Assembly (NCBI RefSeq): GCF_011752625.1
Contig: NZ_VWXD01000019.1
Span: forward strand, 1 to 64,000
Length of the DNA: 64,000 nt
Origin: Candidatus Pantoea formicae
GTDB taxonomy: Bacteria > Pseudomonadota > Gammaproteobacteria > Enterobacterales > Enterobacteriaceae
Reading direction: 5' to 3'
Every line of letters starts with the position of its first letter. Positions within the stretch are counted from its first letter, which is position 1. This document shows positions 16,806-24,832 of the stretch, one piece after another. Under the pieces are notes generated by a model. The model was not told the DNA's origin and searched no databases. It was given only the letters and a program-made list of their open reading frames with translations. A program made the translations under genes and the position numbers.

Positions 16806-17723
16806 ATGCAGGACATTCGCTTCTCAATTGTTATTCCCGCCTATAACGCGTCGGAATCAATTGTCACAACGCTGGATTGCGTTAAAGCGCAAACCTATCG
16901 CAATTTTGAAGTCATCATTGTTGATGACAAATCCGCTGATGCAGCCAAGCTGGCGCAAGTGGTGCGCAGTGAGCGTTATCAGGATCTGGATATCAAGCTA
17001 GAGCTGTCTGAGATCAAACTCAACGGGGCTGGCGCACGTAATAAGGGTATTGAGCTGGCTACCGGCGATTTCATTAGCTTCCTGGATGCGGATGATGAAT
17101 GGCAAGCCGACAAGCTGCAGATCGTACACGACACCATCGTGAAACTGGAGGCGCAGGGCAAATCGCATTATGTGATTTTCAGCCAGGTCAATATTCATCA
17201 GGATGGTCAGTACCTTAAAGTCATGCCGATGCAGCCGCCGGGAAAAAATGAAACGGTTGCCGAATATCTATTTGGTTGCTACGGCTTTATTCAGACCAGC
17301 ACCATCGTGTTGAAACGCGAAGATGCTGAAAAAATCCTTTTCGATGCGCGCTACATTCGCCACCAGGATTACGACTTCTGCATCCGCGCTGACCGTATGG
17401 GCTATGAGTTCGTGATGATTGACAAGCCTTTGGCCACTTACCATCTGGTGACCAAATTTGGTTCCAAACACAAAGGCGAATCGGTCAAATACTCCTTCTT
17501 CTGGCTGGACACCATGAAGCCACACCTGACAACGCGCGATATCCACACTTACAAAGCGTTTAAATTGCCGCTGCGCTACAAGATGGATGGCAATTCGCTG
17601 TTGGCGAGTCTCAGTTTTGCACGCTATTTCTTCCTGACGAATCGCGACAATCGCGCTTATTTCATGAATCGACTGCTTGATAAGGTGAAATCCCGTTTCT
17701 CGGGTGGACGCGCGGTTTCCTGA
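16806..17723 (+). CDS. wceB: GT2 glycosyltransferase of EPS synthesis (WceB/AmsB type)
   Basis: About 305 aa, GT-A fold family 2. The N-terminus has FSIVIPAYNASESIVTTLDCV, and the metal/nucleotide-sugar motif FLDADDEW lies near residue 95. A conserved HQDYDFCIRADRMGYEF segment fits the acceptor/catalytic region. There is no membrane segment, so it probably acts at the inner face on undecaprenyl-linked intermediates. A GTG at 16797 is in frame, but the ATG at 16806 has GAGG eight bases upstream and fits GT2 proteins. Position and size correspond to wceB of the stewartan cluster and amsB of the amylovoran cluster. Sugar and linkage cannot be inferred. Confidence 0.75.
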   Translation: MQDIRFSIVIPAYNASESIVTTLDCVKAQTYRNFEVIIVDDKSADAAKLAQVVRSERYQDLDIKLELSEIKLNGAGARNKGIELATGDFISFLDADDEWQADKLQIVHDTIVKLEAQGKSHYVIFSQVNIHQDGQYLKVMPMQPPGKNETVAEYLFGCYGFIQTSTIVLKREDAEKILFDARYIRHQDYDFCIRADRMGYEFVMIDKPLATYHLVTKFGSKHKGESVKYSFFWLDTMKPHLTTRDIHTYKAFKLPLRYKMDGNSLLASLSFARYFFLTNRDNRAYFMNRLLDKVKSRFSGGRAVS

Positions 17724-17744
17724 TTCATTTTTTTAGACTTTCAC

Positions 17745-17770
17745 TTGCTCCCAATAGGGGGCAATTTTTT
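17745..17770 (+). terminator. Intrinsic terminator between wceB and the next glycosyltransferase gene
   Basis: TTGCTCCC (17745-17752), loop AATA, GGGGGCAA (17757-17764) with one T-G wobble, then TTTTTT. It is a second well-formed terminator inside the operon. It also argues against starting the next gene upstream of it. Confidence 0.82.
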
Positions 17771-17795
17771 GGTTCCTGAAACTCCGGGTATTCAA

Positions 17796-18548
17796 ATGAC
17801 AAATCATGTTGGCACCGTCGGTATTGTGATGCCGATGTATAACGCACGTAAAACGGTATTGCGTGCGGTTGAGTCGATCGTCAGTCAGACCTATAAAGAC
17901 TGGCATCTCTATCTGATCAACGATCAGTCCACCGATGATTCGCTGGCCTTTGTCCGTGAACACTGTACCGATGCTCGTATTACGATCCTGAGTAATGAAG
18001 TCAATCTGGGCGCTGCAGAAACACGTAACGTTGGCTTACGCGCGGCGAAAGAAGAGATTATTGCGTTTCTCGACAGCGATGATGAATGGCACGCGGAGAA
18101 ACTCGCCGAGCAAACCGCAGCGATAGCCGCGGGAGATGATTTCGTTATTACGCACTATCACTACAAAACCAAAAGTGCCGACCACGACATTCTGTACAGT
18201 AAACCCTACCTGCAACAGGAAAACTTCGTGAAGAAGCAGTATCGCGTCTGCTTTTCTTCGGTGTGTTTCCGCCGTCCTCCGCAGGGGATCTTCTTCCAGC
18301 GTAAAGGCCACGAAGATTTCCTGTTCCTCTATGAGTTGTTCCTCCGCTATAAGCAAGCCCGGGTGATCCAGAAAACGCTGGTCAACTATTACGAGCTGGG
18401 TGATTCGCTGTCACGTAACAAGAATAAAGCCGCAAAATGGCACCTCGAATTATTAAGAATTATCTATAAAAACAATCCGTTAAAAATCTATTACTATTAC
18501 ACGTGGTACATGGTGAACGGCGTACTTTTCGCCCTTAAACACCGCTAA
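17796..18548 (+). CDS. wceM: GT2 glycosyltransferase of EPS synthesis (WceM/AmsE position)
   Basis: About 250 aa from the ATG at 17796; the frame is open to 17745, but that stretch overlaps a terminator hairpin. GVTVGIV-type N-terminal strand followed by MPMYNARKTVLRAVESIV, a DDQST-like nucleotide loop (LINDQSTDDS), and the metal motif FLDSDDEWH are typical of family 2 enzymes such as AmsE-like and rhamnosyl/glucosyl transferases. It probably adds one residue of the EPS repeat unit. The start has a weak ribosome binding site (ACTCCGGG), so translational coupling or lower expression is possible. The symbol is by position in the stewartan cluster and is tentative. Confidence 0.68.
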   Translation: MTNHVGTVGIVMPMYNARKTVLRAVESIVSQTYKDWHLYLINDQSTDDSLAFVREHCTDARITILSNEVNLGAAETRNVGLRAAKEEIIAFLDSDDEWHAEKLAEQTAAIAAGDDFVITHYHYKTKSADHDILYSKPYLQQENFVKKQYRVCFSSVCFRRPPQGIFFQRKGHEDFLFLYELFLRYKQARVIQKTLVNYYELGDSLSRNKNKAAKWHLELLRIIYKNNPLKIYYYYTWYMVNGVLFALKHR

Positions 18549-18549
18549 G

Positions 18550-18655
18550 ACCCGACGTCCTTCACGCTGCCGCTGCGTTGGCTGCGCACGTTTATCCCGG
18601 TCACTTATCTGAGGATTGAACGCACTTGCTGCCTGGCCGCAACGCAAATGACTTG
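18550..18655 (-). repeat. ERIC-like intergenic repeat, minus orientation
   Basis: Read on the minus strand the spacer contains CAGATAAGTGACCGGGATAA, then GCGCAGCCAACGCAGCGG and GCGTGAAGGACG, in the same order as the ERIC family. It fills nearly the whole gap between two glycosyltransferase genes and is opposite in orientation to the elements at 6791 and 19738. Confidence 0.75.
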
Positions 18656-18692
18656 GGTCTGGAATTGGGAATATTGAGGTGAAAAGAATCAG

Positions 18693-19727
18693 ATGAAAAA
18701 GATCGTCTTAGTGATTAAAGATGCCTACTCGTATGCGGGGACCGAGAACATCTGCAATTTCATGTCGGAGTGTCTCGGTGAGCAGCACGCCGTCACCATT
18801 TATTCGCTGGAAGGGCACGGCAAAACCTTTTACCCGTTCGAACGCGTCAAAGAGATTGTCAGTTTTGAAGGTCACAGCAACCCGATTAAAAGTGCGGTCG
18901 CGCGTATTCATCAGGAAGGTTTCGACAGCGTATTTCTGATCAGCATGGGCCGCCTGAGCGTGATGTTCGCATTCTGGAATTTGATGGCGCTGAAGAAAAA
19001 GCGCTTTAAGGCTTATGCCTGTGAGCACATCGCGATTAACTCGTTCAGTAAGCCTATCAAGCTGCTGAAGTGGATGTTGCTGCGTTATTACGACCAAGTG
19101 ATTGTTCTGACAGATAAAGACCATCAGGTGTTCAGCCGCTGGAATATTGCCAGCAAGCAGATTCCTAACCCAGTGGTGTACAAAGCCTTCCAGCGCCAGA
19201 CGCGCAGCCGCCAGGCACTGGCCGTGGGCCGTCTCGATAATCAAAAAGGTTTCGATCTGCTGTTGGATATCTGGGCTGACTTCAGCAAAACCCATCCTGA
19301 ATGGAAGCTGGTGATTGCGGGTGACGGTGAACTGCGCCAGCAGCTACACGATCAGGCTGCGGCACTGGGCATCACTGACAGCGTTAATTTCGTCGGCAAA
19401 GTCAGCAACATCAATGATTACTATCGCGACAGCGATATGGCGCTGATGACCTCACGCTATGAAGGTCTGCCGCTGGTGTTGCTGGAAGCCAAATCATGGT
19501 CATTGCCGGTCGTGGCATACGACTGCCCAACCGGGCCACAGGAGATCATTAATCATGGCGAAGACGGTTTCCTGGTACCAATGAACGACAAAACCACCTT
19601 CCTGGCGCGCATGGATCAGTTGGCCAGCGACGATGGCCTGTTCTATGCCATGAGCGAAAAAACCAAAGAAACGGCACTGAAGTTTGACGGAAACCAGATC
19701 AAACAAAGCTGGCTCGCATTGGTTTAA
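18693..19727 (+). CDS. wceN: GT4 glycosyltransferase of EPS synthesis (WceN/AmsD type)
   Basis: A 344-aa GT-B fold protein of family 4. The N-terminal acceptor domain begins MKKIVLVIKDAYSYAGTENI. The C-terminal nucleotide-sugar domain has AVGRLDNQKGFDLLLDIW, LVIAGDGELR and the E-x7-E motif region SRYEGLPLVLLEAKSWSLPVVAY. It is a retaining transferase acting in the cytoplasm on the lipid-linked unit. GAGGTG lies about 11 bases before the ATG. Length equals that expected for WceN. It is bracketed by two ERIC-like elements, so this gene is a separable block in the operon. Confidence 0.78.
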   Translation: MKKIVLVIKDAYSYAGTENICNFMSECLGEQHAVTIYSLEGHGKTFYPFERVKEIVSFEGHSNPIKSAVARIHQEGFDSVFLISMGRLSVMFAFWNLMALKKKRFKAYACEHIAINSFSKPIKLLKWMLLRYYDQVIVLTDKDHQVFSRWNIASKQIPNPVVYKAFQRQTRSRQALAVGRLDNQKGFDLLLDIWADFSKTHPEWKLVIAGDGELRQQLHDQAAALGITDSVNFVGKVSNINDYYRDSDMALMTSRYEGLPLVLLEAKSWSLPVVAYDCPTGPQEIINHGEDGFLVPMNDKTTFLARMDQLASDDGLFYAMSEKTKETALKFDGNQIKQSWLALV

Positions 19728-19737
19728 CCCCATCATT

Positions 19738-19850
19738 GATGCCGCAGGAAGGCGGCAAGTGCTGAAGTCCCCAGTGCGCTTACATCGGTGAGTCACCGGG
19801 GCGAAGGCAAGCAGGCAACGCCCCAGTGGCGTGAAGTATGACGGCGAGAT
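19738..19850 (+). repeat. ERIC-like intergenic repeat
   Basis: GGCGGCAAGTGCTGAAGTCC, CCAGTGCGCTTACATCGGTG, AGTCACCGGGGCGAAGG, then GCGTGAAGTATGACG follow one another as in the ERIC family. The element lies between wceN and wceF. The 57 nt after it hold the wceF ribosome binding region. Confidence 0.78.
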
Positions 19851-19907
19851 GCCTCCGGGATCACACTTATGGCCTGTAAGGCCCAATATGACCACGGGAT
19901 TTAAAGC

Positions 19908-22118
19908 ATGAAAAGAAGAGAAGTCTTGCAGACTGCAGCCTCCTCCATTGTCGCCGCGCTCTCGGTGAGTGCGTTTTCCAGCTATGCCGCAAAAAGTGGT
20001 CAGCCTGCGTTGAAAGCTGTCGATCCGTCGAGCGTTCCGCAGGGTGATGTCCCGATTTTGACGCCAGAAAATGTCTACACCATGCCACCCCAGTTCTGGC
20101 AGAACTTTGAGGGCAAACTATGGATTGGTCAGGCGGGCCAGGATGCCAGTAAAGCGGGTCAACAAATCCCCGTTTTCCTGCGTGACGCCAGCGGCAAAGT
20201 GTCGCAAATCAGCCAGCCTATTGCGCTGAATAAAGGTAATTTTGCACAGTTCATCCACGATAATGCGGCATTAATTGCGAATCCTGCACACTCTATGGTG
20301 GTGGAGGACAATCAGGGAAACACGCTGTTTTCCATCGCGGATGTGTCACGTCCTAACCAAAGCAACTTTAGCCAGCGTCTGGCGCAGCCTAATGGCTATC
20401 AGTTGATTGGTGAAATTCCTTCGGTGGATGATCTGCGCAAAACGCGTCCTCTGTTTGCGGGGGCGAAGATCAAGCTGAAAAGCTGGCACGAAGGCTTGGA
20501 AGTGGGCGGCGGTGAGTTCGTTGGTGCTTTCGGTGAAGGCAAAGATGACGGTGGGGTGATCTTTTCGGGCAACGGTTTTTACTGGCGTCGCGTGGTGGAA
20601 GATTTCAACCGCCTGTCGCTGTTTGACTTTGGCGCGATTGCCGATGGGAAAACCGATGCTGCGCCGGCTATCAAAGCGATGTATCAATGGTCAAAAGACG
20701 CCGACCAGCCGATTTGCGTGCAGTTCCCAGCGGGCACCTTCTTTGTTTCGGGCTGCGATTTTGGCGATGAACAACAGCGCTTCTTCCGTATCTCAGGCGC
20801 GATGGTGAACTTCGGCTATTTCCCGGCGACCACGCTGGTATCCGATGGCCGTTCCGAATTCCTTTTTTCGGTGAATGCACGCTGGACCGAAATTTCCAAT
20901 CTCAATTTCAACGGCAACAACGACAAGCGCCCGAACAAACAAGGTCTGTTTCACAACACCTGCCCGGGCGGCCAGTTCTTCCGTGGGGCCAGCCTGCGTT
21001 TTAATCGTGTAGGTGGTGTCTGCCTCAGCCTGATGGATACGCTGGATTGCAAAATTGACCAGTGGTATGCCCAATCCTGCACCGGCGATGTGATTAAAGC
21101 CACCTGGTCAGGACAGAAAATCGGCGTATGGGATCATAGTACGGCGATTGAGCTTTCCAACTTCAACGCACAGCACTGCTCGGGCGGCATGGTACTGAAT
21201 CTGCCACGCTGCGGGCAGTCGCTGATTCACAACGGCTGGATTGAACATACCGAACATCCGGGTGATATCTCTGACGGTCAGTGGATTATCGATGCACTGA
21301 GCCTGGAAGATTGTAAGAACCCACTGATCGCACACAACTCGCGTCTCAATATGCGCCAAACCAACCTGCAGTCCGGCAGTTGGATCGACAACTCGCTGCA
21401 GGGTAAACCTTGGTTAAGCATGTGGGAGATGGGTTCGACGCGTGTTGAATCCTACGGTGTCGCGATTGATGGCAGCCTGAAATACAACTACATCACTTCA
21501 CGTTTTCGCCTCAGCAATAACACCAATCAGGAAACCTGGTTTGAGTTAGCGAACTTCTACTCACCGACCGTGGGTGACAGTTGGGAGATTGAGGTGTTTG
21601 GTCAGTCGCAGTTCAACAACGGCACGATGAACCAGCCGTTGATGGATGTCATCGACGGTAAAACCACGGGCGGACGCGCGGTTATTCAACTGCAACGCAA
21701 AACCAATAATGCTGAGGCGAGCTGGTCAGCAGAGGGCAGTTCTCCGGTGCTTGAGGTGCGCTTTGAAACGCGCAGCAAAGCGGACACCCGAGTTTTCGTC
21801 AAACTGGCGGGCTGGACGCCGACTGCGGTAGTACTGATTAAAAGTACTGCGAAGGACCGATTCCTGACCGGACAGTGTGCGCGCGTTGACGCAAAAATGG
21901 ATAAGGGTAATCCCCCGAGCGGCAGCCAGCAGGCACCGCAGCGCTTCAGCCTACATAATGGCAAAGCGGGGATTGGCGGGAATGAGCAGGGCGACTTGCT
22001 GCTTGCCTCTCGCGCATTGAAGCCAGAACAGGTGGATACACATGCACCAAAAGGTTTTGTATCGGTGGTGATCAACGGTGAGCAGGTTGCTCTGCCGTAT
22101 TTCGCTTTGAAGTCCTGA
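19908..22118 (+). CDS. wceF: WceF/AmsF-type tailspike-like EPS-modifying enzyme
   Basis: A 736-aa exported protein. Stewartan WceF has been described as a biofilm glycan-modifying enzyme with a phage-tailspike-like parallel beta-helix fold; size and operon position match. The N-terminus MKRREVLQTAASSIVAALS-FSSYAAKSG is a signal peptide with a twin-arginine-like motif (RREVL). The middle (about residues 230-560) is rich in short Asn/Gly-containing strands, as in pectin-lyase-like beta-helices. It begins with a segment, DFGAIADGKTDAAPAIKAMY, that is common at the start of such domains. It probably trims or remodels the new EPS in the periplasm or outside the cell. The catalytic residues cannot be named with confidence. 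Confidence 0.85.
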   Translation: MKRREVLQTAASSIVAALSVSAFSSYAAKSGQPALKAVDPSSVPQGDVPILTPENVYTMPPQFWQNFEGKLWIGQAGQDASKAGQQIPVFLRDASGKVSQISQPIALNKGNFAQFIHDNAALIANPAHSMVVEDNQGNTLFSIADVSRPNQSNFSQRLAQPNGYQLIGEIPSVDDLRKTRPLFAGAKIKLKSWHEGLEVGGGEFVGAFGEGKDDGGVIFSGNGFYWRRVVEDFNRLSLFDFGAIADGKTDAAPAIKAMYQWSKDADQPICVQFPAGTFFVSGCDFGDEQQRFFRISGAMVNFGYFPATTLVSDGRSEFLFSVNARWTEISNLNFNGNNDKRPNKQGLFHNTCPGGQFFRGASLRFNRVGGVCLSLMDTLDCKIDQWYAQSCTGDVIKATWSGQKIGVWDHSTAIELSNFNAQHCSGGMVLNLPRCGQSLIHNGWIEHTEHPGDISDGQWIIDALSLEDCKNPLIAHNSRLNMRQTNLQSGSWIDNSLQGKPWLSMWEMGSTRVESYGVAIDGSLKYNYITSRFRLSNNTNQETWFELANFYSPTVGDSWEIEVFGQSQFNNGTMNQPLMDVIDGKTTGGRAVIQLQRKTNNAEASWSAEGSSPVLEVRFETRSKADTRVFVKLAGWTPTAVVLIKSTAKDRFLTGQCARVDAKMDKGNPPSGSQQAPQRFSLHNGKAGIGGNEQGDLLLASRALKPEQVDTHAPKGFVSVVINGEQVALPYFALKS

Positions 22119-22132
22119 TAACAGCAGTAAGC

Positions 22133-22177
22133 CGTAGCGGCGCAATTGAGTTTTACGCGATAAATCGCGTCGCTACG
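22133..22177. repeat. Dispersed GTAGCGGCG-type intergenic palindrome
   Basis: CGTAGCGGCGCAATT on the left is mirrored by GCGATAAATCGCGTCGCTACG on the right, giving an imperfect hairpin of about 20 pairs. Fragments of the same element occur at 8727-8745 and about 46540-46565; the hairpin at 26196 shares its outer arms. It lies between wceF and wceJ; no T-run follows. Confidence 0.7.
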
Positions 22178-22342
22178 GGGATAAGACAGGTAGTTATGGT
22201 GCGGCCTTTAGGCCACCCAAAATGTTTGAAGTCATTAATTTAGGGCATTGTTCCCATTAGCAGTTTTTTACACAGAGTTCACTTTGCCAGTTCAGGAAAT
22301 GGCGCGGCTTGTAAAAATTAAAAAAATTTATCTGGAGTGTTT

Positions 22343-23605
22343 ATGAAGATTTTATTGGTGGGAAACCATACCTGTGGAAATCGTGGGGATGGCGCGATTT
22401 TGCGTGGACTGATCGATTCATTGCAGTCTGCCCGTGAGGACATCGATATTGATGTTATTAGCCGTTATCCAACAAGCTCCGGATACTTACTGCAGCAGGA
22501 TATCCAGCAAGACTCCCTGTTTCTGCACAATAGCAAATCAGCAAAAGGGCTGGTGGGCAGCGTAAAACGTAAAGTGGCGAACCGTTTGATGCCCGACATC
22601 ATGATGGCGCACCTCGGTAAAGGCGGCCTGTACAAATCGTTTTCCGTCCCACCGCATCTGGCGGCCTTTACCCAAAGTCTCGCGCAGTATGATGCGATCA
22701 TTCAGGTGGGCGGCTCGTTCTTCGTCGATCTTTATGGTGTTACCCAGTTTGACCACGCGCTCTGTGCACTGATGGCGAAAAAGCCGCTGCACATGATTGG
22801 TCACTCGGTAGGACCGTTCGAGAATCCTCGCGTTAACGCACTGGCTAACTTCGTGTTTGATCGCGTTGATAGCCTGGTGTTACGTGAAGAAGTCAGCTTC
22901 GACCGTCTAAAACAAGACGGCGTCACCACCAGCCGGGTGAAGAAGGGCGTGGATACCGCCTTCCTGGTGAAAGCGCGTGATGTGGAAAACCCGAGTCACA
23001 ATCTGCTGCACTGGAAAAACATCATCAGCGCACGCAAAACCATTGCCATTACCGTGCGCGAATTGGCACCGTTCGATAAACGTCTCGGAGTCACGCAGAA
23101 AGAGTACGAAGCCGCCTTCGGTAAAGTGATCAACGCGATGATTGCGGAGGGCTATCAGGTGGTGGCCTTCTCGACCTGTACCGGCATCGACAGTTACGCC
23201 AAAGATGACCGCATGGTGGCACTGACGCTACGCGATCACGTCGACCATCCTGAGCATTATCACGTCATTATGGACGAGTTCAATGACCTCGAACTCGGCA
23301 TCCTGCTGAGCCATTGTCATCTGACCATCGGCACCCGTCTGCACTCCGCCATTATCTCCATGAACTTTGGTACACCGGCTGTGGCCATCAATTACGAGCA
23401 CAAATCCCTCGGCGTGATGAACCAGCTTGGCTTGCCGCAAATGGCCACTGACGTGCAGAGCCTGATGGACGGTTCACTGATCGACCGGGTACAAACCGTG
23501 CTGGCCGATTACGACAACGTGAAGCGCAAAGTGGACACCGCGGTGGAGCAGGAGCGTGAAATTGGTAACCGCATTACGGCAGAAATTCTCAACGTGCTGG
23601 GGTAA
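22343..23605 (+). CDS. wceJ: Polysaccharide pyruvyl transferase (WceJ/AmsJ/WcaK type)
   Basis: About 420 aa, closely similar throughout to E. coli WcaK. Conserved segments include GNHTCGNRGDGAILRGL at the start, IIQVGGSFFVDLYGV, MIGHSVGPFENP, VAITVRELAPFDKRLG-like, and TIGTRLHSAIISMNFGTPA. Family members transfer pyruvate from phosphoenolpyruvate to make a ketal on a terminal hexose of the EPS side chain, giving the polymer negative charge. A GTG at 22337 is in frame, but the ATG at 22343 has CTGGAG five bases upstream. wceK follows without a gap. Confidence 0.9.
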   Translation: MKILLVGNHTCGNRGDGAILRGLIDSLQSAREDIDIDVISRYPTSSGYLLQQDIQQDSLFLHNSKSAKGLVGSVKRKVANRLMPDIMMAHLGKGGLYKSFSVPPHLAAFTQSLAQYDAIIQVGGSFFVDLYGVTQFDHALCALMAKKPLHMIGHSVGPFENPRVNALANFVFDRVDSLVLREEVSFDRLKQDGVTTSRVKKGVDTAFLVKARDVENPSHNLLHWKNIISARKTIAITVRELAPFDKRLGVTQKEYEAAFGKVINAMIAEGYQVVAFSTCTGIDSYAKDDRMVALTLRDHVDHPEHYHVIMDEFNDLELGILLSHCHLTIGTRLHSAIISMNFGTPAVAINYEHKSLGVMNQLGLPQMATDVQSLMDGSLIDRVQTVLADYDNVKRKVDTAVEQEREIGNRITAEILNVLG

Positions 23606-23608
23606 GTG

Positions 23609-24832
23609 ATGAAGCTGACCTTTTTCACCATGCGTTTTCCTGTTGCCTCTGAGACGTTTGTTCTCAATCAGGTGACGCATTTCATCGACGCAGGCTATGA
23701 CGTGGAGATTATCTCCGTGTTCCCAGGCGATATGATTAATCGCCACGCCGCGTTCGATGATTACAATCTGGCAGCGAAAACACACTATCTCCTGCCGGAA
23801 GAGAAAGTCTCGAATCTCGATAAACTGACGCAGCGTATTGGTTTAATGCTGCCGAAAATCGCGAAGCCTGCGTTGATCAAATCGCTCAACGTCGGGCGCT
23901 ACGGCGCGCAGGCAAAAAAACTGCTGTTGCCCGCGATTGTCGCCAATGCCAAGCAGACTTTTACCGCGGATGTCTTCCTGGTGCATTTTGGCTACGCCGG
24001 TGCGTTGGCCAATAAATTGCGGGAACTCGGCGTGTTAAAGGGCAAGCAGGCGACGGTGTTCCACGGCGCCGATATTTCGCGCCATCACATCCTGGAAGAG
24101 CACAAACTCGACTACGTCAACCTGTTCAAACAGAGTGAATTGATGCTACCGATCAGTCACTTGTGGGAGAACAAGCTGATTGAGATGGGGTGCCCACGCG
24201 AGAAGGTGCATGTGACGCGCATGGGCATCGAACCGGAGAAGTTTAACTTCACGCCGCGTGAGGCCTTTCACCAACCGTTGCGCATCGTCTCGGTGGCGCG
24301 CCTCACGGAGAAGAAAGGGCTGGATGTGGCGGTTAAAGCCAGCGAAATCCTGCGGGATAACGGTGGGCAGTTCCAGTTCACCATCATCGGCAACGGTGAG
24401 CAAGATGGCATGATGCGCGAACATATTGCCCGTGCTGGCCTGGAAGAGTTTGTCACCATGCCAGGTTTCAAGCCGCAAGATGAGATTCGCCAGGCGCTCA
24501 ATGATGCCGATATCTTCCTGCTGCCGTCTAAAACGGCGGCTGACGGCGACATGGAGGGAATTCCGGTGGCGCTGATGGAAGCGATGGCGGTGGGGCTACC
24601 GGTGGTCTCGACCTATCACAGCGGTATTCCAGAGCTGATTCAGAACAATGTCAGCGGTTGGTTGGTTTCTGAAAATGACGCCGAGGAGTTGGCACAAACG
24701 CTGCTGCGTTTATCGCGTGGCGATGTGGATGTCGCGCCCGTTGTCGCCGCTGCGCGTCAAAAAGTGGAAACCGAGTTCAATCAGCACATTGCCTATGGCG
24801 AGCTGGCTAAAATTCTGGAGCAAATGGTGTGA
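23609..24832 (+). CDS. wceK: GT4 glycosyltransferase of EPS synthesis (WceK/AmsK/WcaL type)
   Basis: About 407 aa, similar in order and length to E. coli WcaL. It starts MKLTFFTMRFPVASETFVLNQ. The acceptor domain has FHGADISRHHI, and the C-terminal domain has VSVARLTEKKGLDVAVKA, MPGFKPQDEIRQALNDADIFLLPS and DMEGIPVALMEAMAVGLPVVST, which contains the E-x7-E pair. It is a cytoplasmic retaining transferase adding a late residue of the repeat unit. GTG 23606 and ATG 23609 are adjacent after the wceJ stop; the ATG is preferred. The stop overlaps the start of wzx. Confidence 0.85.
   Translation: MKLTFFTMRFPVASETFVLNQVTHFIDAGYDVEIISVFPGDMINRHAAFDDYNLAAKTHYLLPEEKVSNLDKLTQRIGLMLPKIAKPALIKSLNVGRYGAQAKKLLLPAIVANAKQTFTADVFLVHFGYAGALANKLRELGVLKGKQATVFHGADISRHHILEEHKLDYVNLFKQSELMLPISHLWENKLIEMGCPREKVHVTRMGIEPEKFNFTPREAFHQPLRIVSVARLTEKKGLDVAVKASEILRDNGGQFQFTIIGNGEQDGMMREHIARAGLEEFVTMPGFKPQDEIRQALNDADIFLLPSKTAADGDMEGIPVALMEAMAVGLPVVSTYHSGIPELIQNNVSGWLVSENDAEELAQTLLRLSRGDVDVAPVVAAARQKVETEFNQHIAYGELAKILEQMV

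Noticed and set aside
19908..22118. Prophage remnant suggested by the tailspike-like fold
   Set aside because: No other phage gene lies near, and the gene occupies the fixed wceF/amsF place in EPS operons of this group.
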